Assembly: GCA_963576725.1 (NCBI GenBank)
Contig: OY755246.1
Location: forward strand, 72,160,371-72,224,370
Direction: 5' to 3'
From: Azorinus chamasolen
Taxonomy: Eukaryota > Mollusca > Bivalvia > Cardiida > Solecurtidae
DNA length: 64,000 nt
The notes under the pieces are model-generated. The model saw nothing but the letters and a program-made list of their open reading frames with translations, made no database searches and was not told the DNA's origin. Below are positions 1-10,415 of this stretch, in pieces. The translations under genes were made by a program, and so were the position numbers. Each line of letters opens with the position of its first letter. The stretch's first letter is position 1.

Positions 1-1859
1 TTGCATAAGTGTGTTTGTCAAAATACCTAGGGTAGTTAGGGTATCACTTGTAAATCTCTGAAATACATTCAAAAGTATAGATTTGCCCCCCTTTTACAAT
101 ACAGTAAAACCCCTCTTAACCCGACTTCTAGAAGATAAGAATTTAGATACTTTTTAGGCAGGTGGCTGCTTAATGCAGGGTGAAAGTCATGCCGAAAGCT
201 CCGGGTAATGTCGCAATGGAATCGAATTTCTGCATTTGAATTTCCGTTCTACCCCAGAAATAATACCATTGATGTTTGATATTTCATAGTAGTTCACAAA
301 ATGTTGACAGTGTATCGAAATATCAACCGTGGCTGTTATAATCCAGTAATTCTTTTCACCCAATTAAATATAATTATTCACATATTTCATTGATTTGGAC
401 GATATAATAGTTTAACAGATTTAAAAATATACGTTAACCAATTGTAACTACTGTAGCAGCATAGCAAACAGTTATTTATCGAGAGTTTGTGGGTGCAAAC
501 ACCTCGATCTAAAGCAGGCAAAGTGTTAACCGACCTTAACCCTTTCCCTGGTCTATGTTTATTTCAACTTTCAATAATATCTACTTAATTAATATTTTAA
601 GACAAAATAGATATAATGAAATATGGAAGGTGGAACATTGTAGCCATTTTTGAAAGTAAAGAATCAGAAATTATATTAGCAAACAGAGCAGATGCTGATC
701 AGAGGGCTGGCCGCTCCTATATAGGAGCCGTCTAATCAGCGTCTGCTCTACATCTACATCTACATAATACACGCTGCCGTCATCCTTGACTACTATAGCG
801 CGGTGGTGGTTTGCGTAAGAAAAGGGTAAAGAGAAGTATTAGAACAGTTAGACATCAGTAAAGTAAAGATAGAAGAAAAAAAGAAAGATTTGGCCCAGCT
901 TTCGCTCCTCTATCCTTGACCTGTCTGGCTTCCGTGACGGTACCAGGGCGCACAAAGTCCCCGCCAGCATAGCTCATGGATGTCCTAAGAGTGTACTTAC
1001 ATCGGCCGGCTAGTGTAATTAAACTGTGAATGACTGTAGCTCCTGTTTGAAGTGTACCAAACCAGGAGCCTCAGCGATGTTCGCTCTGTTTGCAAATGAG
1101 TGAAAACACATTTATAAATATGAAGGAAAGGGGTTAAAATAAAAGTAAATTGTAAGTATAGTATTTTCATTTGATCGTTATGCATGTGTCATATTTTCTA
1201 TCAATGGAAAAAGAGCAACAATGCATAAAGCAAAAATACATGTAGCACGTGTCCATGTTAATTTAATCAGTGTCACATACCGATACACCAATCTAATCGG
1301 CTTACCGGCGGTACTTGTGATCTCGGAGTGGACAACATTAACACGTGGAAATACGTAAGCAGTGGGCGCCTTAAATAAATCAGCATTATATCTCGAAGGG
1401 ACACCGATAATGATACACGTTTTAATTTAAAAAATAAAATAGTTGTTGTTTTTTAAATTCTGAAGGGAGGTGATCCCCTGAGAGCAAAAATTGCAACACA
1501 AAAAGAGAAAATTGCAGACACGGTTTTATTGAGTCTGTTCATGAGCAATAATTGAAAGTGCAACACTGCTCACTCCCCCTAGCACCGGCTTAAGCGGTAT
1601 TCAATTTTCAGAACAAGAAGTACTGAAATTCAAGATCTCAAAGGATCAGAATGTATAACAACACTGAGAATGAAGTACGGGGCGACGTTTTATAAGTGTT
1701 TACTTTTACAGTTATTACAGTATTAAAAATTACATACATGTGTTTCAATATTTCTATAACTCTTTTTTGGTATCTGAATATAAATATCCATTATATGTTA
1801 ATAAAGTTGACTCTCAAATCACTAGCCACCGCTGCAACAATATTGTTTTACTATTAAAA
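1..1859. other. gene-free stretch with one MITE-A fragment
   Basis: I see no convincing coding region here. Around 538-760 lies a diverged copy of the TTAACCCTTTCCC-ended MITE found elsewhere in the window. It starts TTAACCCTTTCCCTGG and contains the imperfect hairpin around CTCCTATATAGGAG near 710-735, followed by GTCTGCTCT. The right end is not clear. The rest is AT-rich with stop codons in all frames. Confidence 0.5.
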
Positions 1860-1865
1860 TCGATA

Positions 1866-1965
1866 GGTAGCGAAACGTACAGGTAGCGAAATGGTCAGGG
1901 TAGCGAAATGACTTCCCGGTGGGTAGCGAAATGACTGTAGCGAAAAGGTATGGGTAGCGAAACGT
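1866..1965 (+). repeat. six-copy GTAGCGAAA interspersed short repeat
   Basis: Six copies of GTAGCGAAA, most preceded by GG and followed by a variable 5-12 base spacer, lie within 100 bases. On the minus strand they read as a short open frame with repeated F-A-T residues. That is a by-product of the repeat and no evidence of a protein. Confidence 0.6.
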
Positions 1966-1968
1966 CCG

Positions 1969-3386
1969 TCAGCCCTCCTGGAGAGTCTATTTAGAGGGGC
2001 TCTATTGAACTTAGTTGCCTCTAAAGTTTCTGTAATGAATGTTGCATTTGAGACGAGGCAAAACCTTGCCAAACCCAACTGTTAGTAAAGTAAAAATTAG
2101 AATGCTTGCTTCTCTTGGTGTATGTGTGTATATGTATGCAGTTAAATTGGTATATTATAATGTATGTACAAATATGAGTCAAGCAGGAAACACCACATAC
2201 AAAGCAAATAGCCACCCGAACAGCCCCATAAGAAAGCACAGCAAATACAAAGAGACGCACAAAGACAAAACAAATAAACAATAGGGGGTGGAAGTACCGC
2301 TTTGGAACGTTCAGAGACTGTAGTCACTAGGGGTTTAAACCTGTCAAGGGGTACCAATCTCACACTTATTCCATCCCATCCTAAAAGAATGTGTACATGT
2401 AAATAAACGTATCCCTTCTCCGACTAATATACAACAACCGCGATGGCAAACACAGTGGTAAATTGCATGTAGAACGGAAACATATTGAAGAGAAACAAAC
2501 GTCTGTGTATGTAACTTGTTAAATACATGTAAATTAACCCATTATCCATTAGGCTATTTTTCAGCTCAAAATCTTGTCCGCTCAATATCTTCATGACTAT
2601 TGTGTGTGCTGTCTTCATACTTCGTAGGAAGTACTTCATACTTCATGGCAAGAAGATGATCCCTATTAATTTATGAGGTCAGTCCGTAAAAGGTCAATGT
2701 CACAGTGGTCATCAACTCGAAAAAAAACATTGGTCGCTTAATAACTTAATAACATGAGTCGCCCCTCCCATATATTAACATTGTGCATGTTTTGACAGCA
2801 CATTCTTTCGGCATATAATGCTCCGATACATGGGGCTCTTGTTTTTATATTGTTGTAATTTTAAAATATGTATGTGTTTGTTAACTATTGTCTTGTTGCT
2901 CGATATTGAAATAAATTTATCTATCTATGTGCATTTTCTGCGTTCAAAGTATGAGAAAGAGAGATTTAGTCCATTGCAAACAGTGTCGACGCAGGACAGA
3001 TAATATGTATATGATAAGATATCGGGTCAAGGTTTACCCCTGTTTCATATAAACGCCTTTTCACACATTTGCAAACAGAGTTGACCCAGATTAGACGGCT
3101 CTCAAAGTCTTCCAAAACCACTGACTGGAGTTTCACTAAATGTCAGAGGAATGATTTGTAGGTGAACCTCTATCAGATTTGTATAAATGATTATTGTCCG
3201 TTGCATAAATAGGTCAAATGAGATCTATTAATCAGGTGAACGATACAGGGTCATCATAGCCGTCTATTATTAACTCTATAATTAAACACTGATGGATCAT
3301 TCAACTTTAAAAATTCAGCATTTAAAATGTTAACCCCAAACGCACACACACACTTCTGAAGGGGGTTGTATTCTGATGTCCCTATG
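1969..3386. other. gene-free stretch
   Basis: Anonymous AT-rich DNA. Around 3043-3115 there is a piece of the MITE-A family (segment resembling TTTGCAAACAGAG...GACCCAGAT...GACGGCTC), truncated before the second hairpin arm. No exon with both splice signals and sustained coding character was found. Confidence 0.4.
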
Positions 3387-3428
3387 TCCGTCTGTCTGTC
3401 TGTCTGTCTGTCAGTCTGTCCCTCTGTC
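3387..3428 (+). repeat. (TCTG)n microsatellite
   Basis: Imperfect tetranucleotide tract of TCTG units with CCTC and CAGT interruptions. It is the same class of tetranucleotide that forms the 3' microsatellites of the modular elements at 36-61 kb. Confidence 0.8.
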
Positions 3429-3896
3429 ACTCGGTGACTGACCTTCCATCATACTTGTTTACATTCTGCGAAAGGTTCAACTTGAAAACCTTTTGTCAGA
3501 GATTGGATGGTTGGATGATTGATGGTCATGCGAATATACGCACAGGAGATGTTATTATTATTTTCACTCAGTAACACTAGAGTGATAGCCCTAGTCAGAG
3601 GTCATATTCTAACTACATTGTCAAATGTAAATTGGATCTTCAAAGTTCTTTGGACACAATTCTAGTTTTCATTGTCTTCATTTCGATGAAACTTAGAGGT
3701 AGGATCCAGCATTTGTACTAAGACAACTATGAATTCGAAAGTACCATATTCAATTTAAAATTGTCACCTGCTCAATAGTTTGTGTATTGCGTATTTAATT
3801 ATGCATATTCAATTAGTCGAATAATTAAGATCAACAGTATTTAATATTTTGATTCTCGTTTTATTTCAATAAGATCTAGATATTGAGATATACAGT

Positions 3897-4096
3897 NNNN
3901 NNNNNNNNNNNNNNNNNNNNNNNNNNNNNNNNNNNNNNNNNNNNNNNNNNNNNNNNNNNNNNNNNNNNNNNNNNNNNNNNNNNNNNNNNNNNNNNNNNNN
4001 NNNNNNNNNNNNNNNNNNNNNNNNNNNNNNNNNNNNNNNNNNNNNNNNNNNNNNNNNNNNNNNNNNNNNNNNNNNNNNNNNNNNNNNNNNNNNNNN
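3897..4096. other. assembly gap (200 N)
   Basis: Exactly 200 N bases. The right edge is 20 bases from a 13-C run followed by a 16-A run (4116-4144), which is a plausible cause of the gap. Protein-like readings across it are artefacts. Confidence 0.98.
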
Positions 4097-4255
4097 ACCA
4101 AAAGATAGTTTTCTGCCCCCCCCCCCCCAAAAAAAAAAAAAAAATCAAAAAAAAAATCCTCAAACACCCCTGCTCTATATAATAAGTACATGTAAAAGGA
4201 ATTCAACTCCGACCGAAATGTACTCAAAAATCGATGGGCAATGGGTTCATTCACT
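4097..4255 (+). mobile_element. detached 5' UTR fragment of LINE-A family, inverted relative to LINE-A
   Basis: This segment matches the complement of the LINE-A 5' region (about 10165-10325). Shared blocks include CAAACACCCCTGCTCTAT, the following AATAAGTA...AAAAGG, ATTCAACTCCG, and CTCAAAAATCGATGGG. It reads in plus orientation, opposite to LINE-A, and similarity stops near 4255, before ORF1. LINE copies usually lose the 5' end and keep the 3' end, so a 5'-only remnant is unusual. The adjoining gap prevents seeing its left edge. Confidence 0.65.
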
Positions 4256-4557
4256 GCAATCGTCCTTGAAAGCTTATTTGACCACTGATTTCCATAAACT
4301 GTGTCTCATTTATTAAAAAAAATCATCACTCTTGATGCGCAGTCATCTATTTTTTCTCAGAATATAAACACGCTTTTTCAACGAGTCGCCAAAGTGACAA
4401 CCAACCTCTCTAGGACACAGGTTGACTCTGAGGTTCGAAATAGAAACACGCTATAATTCAAGTCGAAACACCATATAGCTGTTCTATAAGGCTTTGTCCC
4501 GGTCTGATAGCATGAATGAATATCGTGTTATCATAATTTCTTCAAATACCATTTTCT

Positions 4558-4655
4558 AAAAATCTCTACAAGCTTGATATTGATATCGGCGAAAGTCACA
4601 ACTTTCGGTTTGTAAGTCTTTCATGGATATGGATATCAAGCTTGTAGAGATTTTT
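4558..4655. repeat. 23-bp perfect inverted repeat
   Basis: Arms 4558-4580 and 4633-4655 are perfect reverse complements (core TCTACAAGCTTGATAT) and are separated by 52 bases. It could be a small palindromic MITE or the ends of a deleted transposon. Nothing coding is inside. Confidence 0.8.
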
Positions 4656-5144
4656 ATAAAATAGAGAGGTTTTGATTGATTCTTTATTCACCTCCATACA
4701 TGAAGAGTTATACATCAAATAAATATCAATAGAATATACAAAACTATAACATAATAAATATGTGAAAAGTGATATAAATACAATTAATTAGAAACGGCCT
4801 GTAATACAGGACAAACTACGGACAATACTAATTACAATTAGAATTATAGTACATGAAACATGATTTAACCCTTTGCTCCATAAGTACGCATTTCTACGCC
4901 TTTGCTTATGACATAACACAGAGACGATCTCATAGCCTCTACCAAGACCAGATAATCATTTCGTGTGTATGTGTGTCATAAATTAACACAGTCACCATCC
5001 ATGAAGCCATAATTACTAAACTGGATACCCTTGGAGCAGAGGGTATGTTCATACATACCATACATGTGAAAACAGTACACACTAACTACCGATTTAATAT
5101 GGAGGCATCGCCCTGCCATAATCATGAATATACATGTAACTAAT

Positions 5145-5690
5145 CATGAATATAACTAATCATATTCCCTCTGGCGAAACGAAACTCAGAAGGAAGGTGA
5201 AGGTAAATTTATGAAATGTCACTGTACTAGACCAAAATCCAATCGTCTGGTAAAAATGATGGAAAGGAGCGTCGCGGGCGCCACGCACCTTTCCCTAATA
5301 AGCTACGGACAGACGGGCGAATAGCGCAGAATATCATAAACACCACAATGGTGATACGAAACTCTACAGAAATAACAATTAAATCCGCTGTATATGAAAT
5401 TAATCAGCAATAATTATGAATATACCACAACACAACCCCTCGGACGAAACGAAATACAGAGGGAAAGTATAGGTATATTGATGACAGTACGCCATGTAAT
5501 GTTACTGTAAACGAGAAATACCTTTCTGGCTCGCTCGTTTAATAAGATCGATGGAAAAGGGGTAGCATAAGCACACACCCTTCCAACGGTACTCTATTAC
5601 GGACGAACAAACAGACGGATGGACCTTAGGGAAAGCTACACACATCATATCGGTGGCAAGAACCTCTACAAACAAACAATGAACAGTAAC
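5145..5690 (+). repeat. two diverged tandem copies of a ~270-bp unit
   Basis: Copy one (about 5145-5400) and copy two (about 5410-5690) share landmarks in the same order: CTCTGGCGAAACGAAACTCAGA / CTCGGACGAAACGAAATACAGA, then GTGAAGGTA / GTATAGGTA, ATGTCACTGTA / ATGTTACTGTA, GATGGAAA and GGACAGACGG / GAACAAACAGACGG. Divergence is high, so this is an old duplication. Confidence 0.55.
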
Positions 5691-5849
5691 ACACACACCA
5701 CCCTTACAGTAGCTATTTATCATGTAAGGCAGACAAACGCCCAGCCTAAACCTACAGACATATATGTGTATACTATATGAGATTGCAACAAATGTGAGAC
5801 TTCATTTACCACACTACTCTGAGCACAAATATAATATGCCATATAATGT

Positions 5850-6077
5850 TTTACCCCATTCCTTCCTAGACTATTTCAGACCCAACTCCTTTGAATAAAT
5901 CTACCGAAAGGGAGTAATAACTACAGAAAGGGAATTTAAGAATTGTGTAGTTTTGAAACCATTGTGATAAATAGAGCATTCGTTCGTATGGAGCAAATGC
6001 TCTATTTATCACAACCGTTTCAAAATGTGACTTTCACAGAGGTGCTAAAAAGTTTCACAAGGAGGGAATGTGGTAAA
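5850..6077 (-). mobile_element. MITE-B copy (hairpin MITE) abutting LINE-A
   Basis: Reverse-oriented copy of the ~230-bp MITE-B. Its ends are TTTTACCCCATTCC and GGAATGTGGTAAAA. The central hairpin at about 5953-6025 has arms around TTGTGATAAATAGAGCATT and AATGCTCTATTTATCACAA. Other copies lie at 23915-24146, 35581-35808 and in the 48.0-49.7 kb array. It ends 7 bases from the LINE-A ORF2 stop codon, so it has inserted into the LINE 3' untranslated region. Confidence 0.75.
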
Positions 6078-6084
6078 ACTTATT

Positions 6085-7443
6085 TCAAAACAACATATGA
6101 TAAAACGCTTTAACAACCATTCTTAAGCAGCTTTCTCTGTCTATGTCGTCAGTTAATATTTGACACAGACCGAAGCTTAAATGAGCAATTTGGAGCTTTG
6201 CTTCCATATTTGTCAAGTCTCTGTATATGCTGTGTCCAAATGTTAGGTAAACATCATTCCATAGCCTTTGTCTTACATGCTCATTATCCGGACAGTCGAA
6301 TATCACATGAACGGCCCCGTTCTCAAACAATTTACCACAATAATTACATAACTGTATGAACTCATGAGAGAACAAACGGGCTAGAAGATAGGCAGATTTC
6401 CTACATGCTGGCAATAGACTAGGAGTCTGTTTGCATAACAACCAAATTGGCATTGGCGTCAATACGTCATCTAATATATGTAGGTATGGACACAGCAGAC
6501 GCTCATGGCACACATTAGACCGGCGCATAGATATTTCAAACCGTTTTACAGACTTTCTCAGTATGCATTTCCAGCTAGATTTCGACGGGAAGACCCCAGA
6601 ATTCACATAATCAAAGAAAAAATGGCTCAATCCATATTTGCTTAATAATCTAAACACATCAGGGACAACCCCCTTTTTCTTGTACGGGTTTTCATTGTAC
6701 CTTATCAATCGTTCTATAAACACTTGTTTTGCTAGGGCGTCTACGCTCAGATGACAAAGCTGGCCGAAAAAAGATAGTTTCCTATAGTCTATTTCACTTT
6801 CAATAAGCTTACAGCCAATCATGCTTAGCACAACTTCACTACGCGTGCTACGCGGAATACCCTGGATAAACCTGATACATTTACGCTGGGTCTTCTCAAG
6901 TGCACACGTCTGGGCAGCTGTCATATCATTCCACAATTCACATCCATACAAACTTTTAGGAATTACCACAGATTTATAAATATTATACATTGTTATAGGG
7001 TGAATCCCTTCGCCCAGCAAACCTGAACCTGCAAAACTGAAACATGAGCTACTCATTTTAGTTTTAGCATCATCAACATTTTGCTGCACATCAAGGTGAC
7101 TATTCAAACTGATGCCAAGGTGTGTGTAACAATCTTTCTCCCCTACTATTTCAGAACCTAACTGCCACAGACGCCTGCATCTCTCTGACCGCCTATCAGA
7201 TTCATTAAAAACAACGACGGCGCATTTGTTTGCATTATAATCAAAGCGCCATTTACAAGAATAATGGTAACACAAATCCATCATTTTATCCATTGCATTT
7301 TTTGATAAACTAACCAGGCACATGTCATCTGCTACTGTAGGGCTAGCAAAACAATTCCCAAACATGCATAAACCCAGCCCTGATCGCTCAAGTTCCTGTA
7401 TCAACCCATCTATGTACAAGAGGTACAGTTTAGGACTGCTAAC
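6085..7443 (-). pseudogene. LINE-A ORF2, C-terminal part (RT palm end, thumb, Cys/His motif)
   Basis: This is the distal half of the LINE-A reverse transcriptase, read in the frame that follows the frameshift at 7445-7449. It begins with the block around KLYLLYIDG and continues to the A-D-D catalytic box (sequence TVADDMCLVS). Next come the conserved helix around CYHYSCKWRFDYNANKCAVV and a long C-terminal region. Near the end is a Cys/His motif of form C-x2-C-x9-H-x4-C (from CNYC to HVIFDC), seen at this position in many APE-type LINEs. The segment has no further stop codon down to TGA at 6085-6087. The product would copy LINE RNA at the nick. As sequenced it cannot be made in one chain with the endonuclease. 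Confidence 0.85.
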
Positions 7444-9539
7444 ACCCCCTGCCTGGTCCCCTGTAAAACAGGGAACCAGTCAGACAGACAACCCTTAACT
7501 TTAACCCGGCTTTGCAAACCGGTATACATACTAACAAATGCTTTGTAAACGGTTAAATCAATATTAGCGTCATATAGCTTGCTAAAAAGGCCATTGTGCC
7601 AAACCCTGTCAAAAGCTTGCCTAGCATCCAGAAAACATACATATACTTTAGATCCATTTCCCAAACAGGACAAAATACTTTCTTTCAATGCAAATGACGT
7701 CATCATGCATCCAAGTGTCTTCTGAAAGCCGCATTGCAATATGTTCACAGTTAACGAGCGATCAAGGTCAAGTTTATGTAACAGTACTGACTCGTATATC
7801 CTAATGAAAACAGATGAAAGGGTTATAGCCCGATAACTGTTCGGATCGGATTTTACCTTGTTACCTCCCTTATACAGTGTAACAATAACGCCTCGTTTCA
7901 TATCTTCAGGCGTATGGGATAATTTAAGCATAGATGCATACAGTTTCAATAACAATTTCTTAACAATGTCACCTCCATATAATAAATGCTCATAAGAGAT
8001 CTTATCATAGCCTGGGGCTTTTGATTTCTTGGCCTTCTTGAGAAACCTATCTATCAAATCACTACACACAAAAGCATATGGGTCAGTCTGTGACTGTTTG
8101 CTCTTAATGTTACTATAAATGCTTCCCATTTTACTATTAGTTTTAACAAAAAAGTATTCATCGTATCTAGGATTTTCACATGGATGGTAAAGAGTCTTGA
8201 AATATTCCCCCCACTTTTTCGTAATCTGTTCTGTACTCCTGCAAACCTCTCCATCAAACACCAGTTCGCTACCAAGTTCGGAAGCAACACCAGACCTCCT
8301 AGAGTGAATAAGGCCCCAAAAAACCTTACTGTCTAACTCTGCAGACCTATCAATTTCCTCATTAAGAGAAATTAAATATTTATTCACTGCTCGTCTATGC
8401 ACTCTCCTAAAAACAGTTTTACATTGCTTATAATTCCGAAATGACGGAGAGGAATTACCCCGCGGTTGGCCGCTTTCTACCCACTGTTTCCTACATTTCT
8501 TAAGCTCACGCTGGCGGTCCGATAGCTCTTTCGACCAGTATGGCTTAAGGTAATGTTTAAAAGACGATTTCGGTATAAAGCGATCTGACGCTTCCAAGAA
8601 GCATGTTACCATATCAGAGTACATGCTATCAATCTGTTTACAGGATACAATATCAACATGTAATAAAGAACACAATACAATGTTTTCCTGCAAAAAATGT
8701 TCATATTTTTTCAAAGCCTCTTCAGACACTTTATCCCACTTGGGTCTAGACTCTGGTGTCCTAGAAGCACTCTGATGTATACCCTGCATTCTAAATGTAC
8801 AGAAAATGGGTCTATGATTTGAAACATTGAGTGCGTTATCCCGTACAATTTCGCAGCACAGAATTTGGCCGAGACAATGTGACGGAACCATGATATGATC
8901 GATTAACGATTCATGTTTACCATTGTAAGACACAAAAGAAGACTTAGCTCCTGTACACATACCCTGGGTATTCACTGACGTAAGGTCGTGTAACTTCAAA
9001 AATGATCCAATATATCTGCCTCTATCACTTTCAGATTTTTCAAAGCGAGATGAGTTAATGTGGCAATTGATATCGCCCATCACAACAACAGTACCCTTAG
9101 CAGAATACAAATGTATTAAGTCTGACAGTTTATCTACATATTCCCTGTATTCCGCTATAGAGTGATTACTACTTGGAAAGTATACTTGAAACATATGCAT
9201 AAATACATTGTCAAAGCATACGTATTGAATTCCGATAATTCTGTCATCATCAATAGATAATCTTGCTATTCTGTTTGAATATTCATGCTTCCACATAATA
9301 GCCACGCCCCCTTTCCTAATAGGACAATTACCCGTTACGCACAAGTCACGATCGCTAACCGAGTAATTACTGTAACTGTTATCCAGAGAGTTAAGAAAGT
9401 GTAAATCTGATTTTCTTAGCCAGTGCTCGGATAACCCGCAGAAATCGATTTGCCGATCGTGCAAAACGTCACACAGGTAAGACGAGCTACACATGAGCCC
9501 AGAGGCATTCCAAGACAATAAATTTAGATCAACATTCAT
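7410..9539 (-). pseudogene. LINE-A ORF2, N-terminal part (APE endonuclease + RT)
   Basis: ORF2 starts at ATG 9539, overlapping the ORF1 stop, which is a common LINE arrangement. Residues 1-250 are an apurinic/apyrimidinic-type endonuclease: LLSWNASG (N11), GLSEHWL (E38), VVMGDIN (D156, N158), SLIDH (D214) and SNHRPI (H242). The last box has N where S-D-H is usual. The reverse transcriptase follows: KSKAPGYDKIS (~506-515), RGVIVTLYKGG, SYRAITL, VCFLDARQAFD (D638, the first catalytic Asp) and QGTRQG (~693-698). The reading frame is then lost at a C5 run on the plus strand (7445-7449) and ends 7 codons later. Restoring frame there would rejoin the A-D-D half. It could be a true mutation or a homopolymer sequencing error. 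Confidence 0.88.
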
Positions 9540-10122
9540 AGTCTGGGTCTAAGGTCAAGTACGGGTTATAATCGTCTATGTCCGATCTATTGTAAACTCT
9601 TGATCTCTCTCCCACGTTGTGCGAAGTAGTAGATCTAGCGAATCGTGGACCATTACGAGAGAACCTGCGGTTAGGTACCCATGACCTACATACAATACCC
9701 TCTGGCCAGAAGAATGGATTTTCAACCCATTGAGCTTCCCCATTGTCTATTACACTCATTTTCACACAGGCAGAGTCAAAATTACGGTTGCGGATTACCA
9801 CTAACTTCCCGATTTTTAGTCCTCGCCTGGAAACAAATGTACCGATTTTGTCTTCTGTAATAGAGGATTTAAATCCACCCACATACTAAGTTTTGTACCT
9901 CCGTCTTATAAACAAACAAAAATCGTCATCTTCGTTGTCCTGGCTATACCTTAAATCACTAGAGTTTGTATCAAAAGGCTGATTCCGCTCAGAAACCCGC
10001 ACAGGAATACAGCCGTTCTTTTGAGTCAAGGACCCAGTTCTACTCGCTCGTAAGCATTCCGTTTTATCTGTACATGCATTGTCAATATTGCAAGAGCTGA
10101 CATCTGTGCTGTATGTCGCCAT
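9529..10122 (-). pseudogene. LINE-A ORF1 with one in-frame amber stop; RRM-like C-terminal domain
   Basis: The ATG at 10122 (context ACAATGG) starts 78 codons of polar, low-complexity protein ending in RRRYKT. A TAG follows at 9886-9888, and the same frame then continues for 118 codons to TGA at 9529-9531. The distal part starts YVGGF and ends in the block NPFFWPEGIVCRSW followed by a basic R/S-rich tail. YVGG resembles the RNP2 strand of RRM folds, and the W-P-E-G block recurs in LINE ORF1 proteins of aquatic invertebrates, so an RNA-binding ORF1p is inferred. The homologous segment (YVGG...) is recognisable in LINE-B. An upstream in-frame ATG at 10287 exists but lies in sequence that behaves as 5' UTR. 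Confidence 0.7.
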
Positions 10123-10378
10123 TGTCTGAGAATCAAACAGTGGCACACCAGAGGACGGAGATGTCACGTGATCGAAGTGAATAAACCCATCGATTTTTGA
10201 GCAGATTTCGACCGGAGTTGAATACCTTTTACTTATTAAATAGAGCAGGGGTGTTTGCGAAAAAATTTTAAATGGTTTTTTTTCCATTTGTTTTGGTTGG
10301 GTCAGAAAACTATATTTTGGTATGTTTGAGATACTTATGACATGTAATTAAACAAATAATGTATCTATTTGTGATGGA

Positions 10379-10379
10379 G

Positions 10380-10414
<35 letters not shown>

Positions 10415-10415
10415 G
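10379..10415 (+). repeat. (GTT)n microsatellite
   Basis: About twelve perfect GTT units immediately upstream of the LINE-A 5' region. They give an artefactual poly-Asn reading on the minus strand. Confidence 0.95.

Larger units (their letters stand above)
6085..10325 (-). mobile_element. LINE-A: near full-length APE-type non-LTR retrotransposon
   Basis: Read on the minus strand from about 10325: a 5' UTR (its start inferred from the match to 4097-4255), ORF1 (10122-9529) and ORF2 (9539-6085) with endonuclease, reverse transcriptase and a C-terminal Cys/His motif. ORF1 ends inside the ORF2 start (11-base overlap). Two lesions interrupt it: an in-frame TAG in ORF1 and a one-base frameshift in the RT domain. 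A MITE sits 7 bases past the ORF2 stop, so the LINE 3' UTR and tail cannot be placed. The clade cannot be assigned by eye; it falls among APE-bearing CR1/L2/Jockey/I-type elements. Confidence 0.9.

Noticed and set aside
3841..4254. Long open frames across the N gap
   Set aside because: They exist only because N codons are read through; flanking residues come from C and A homopolymers.
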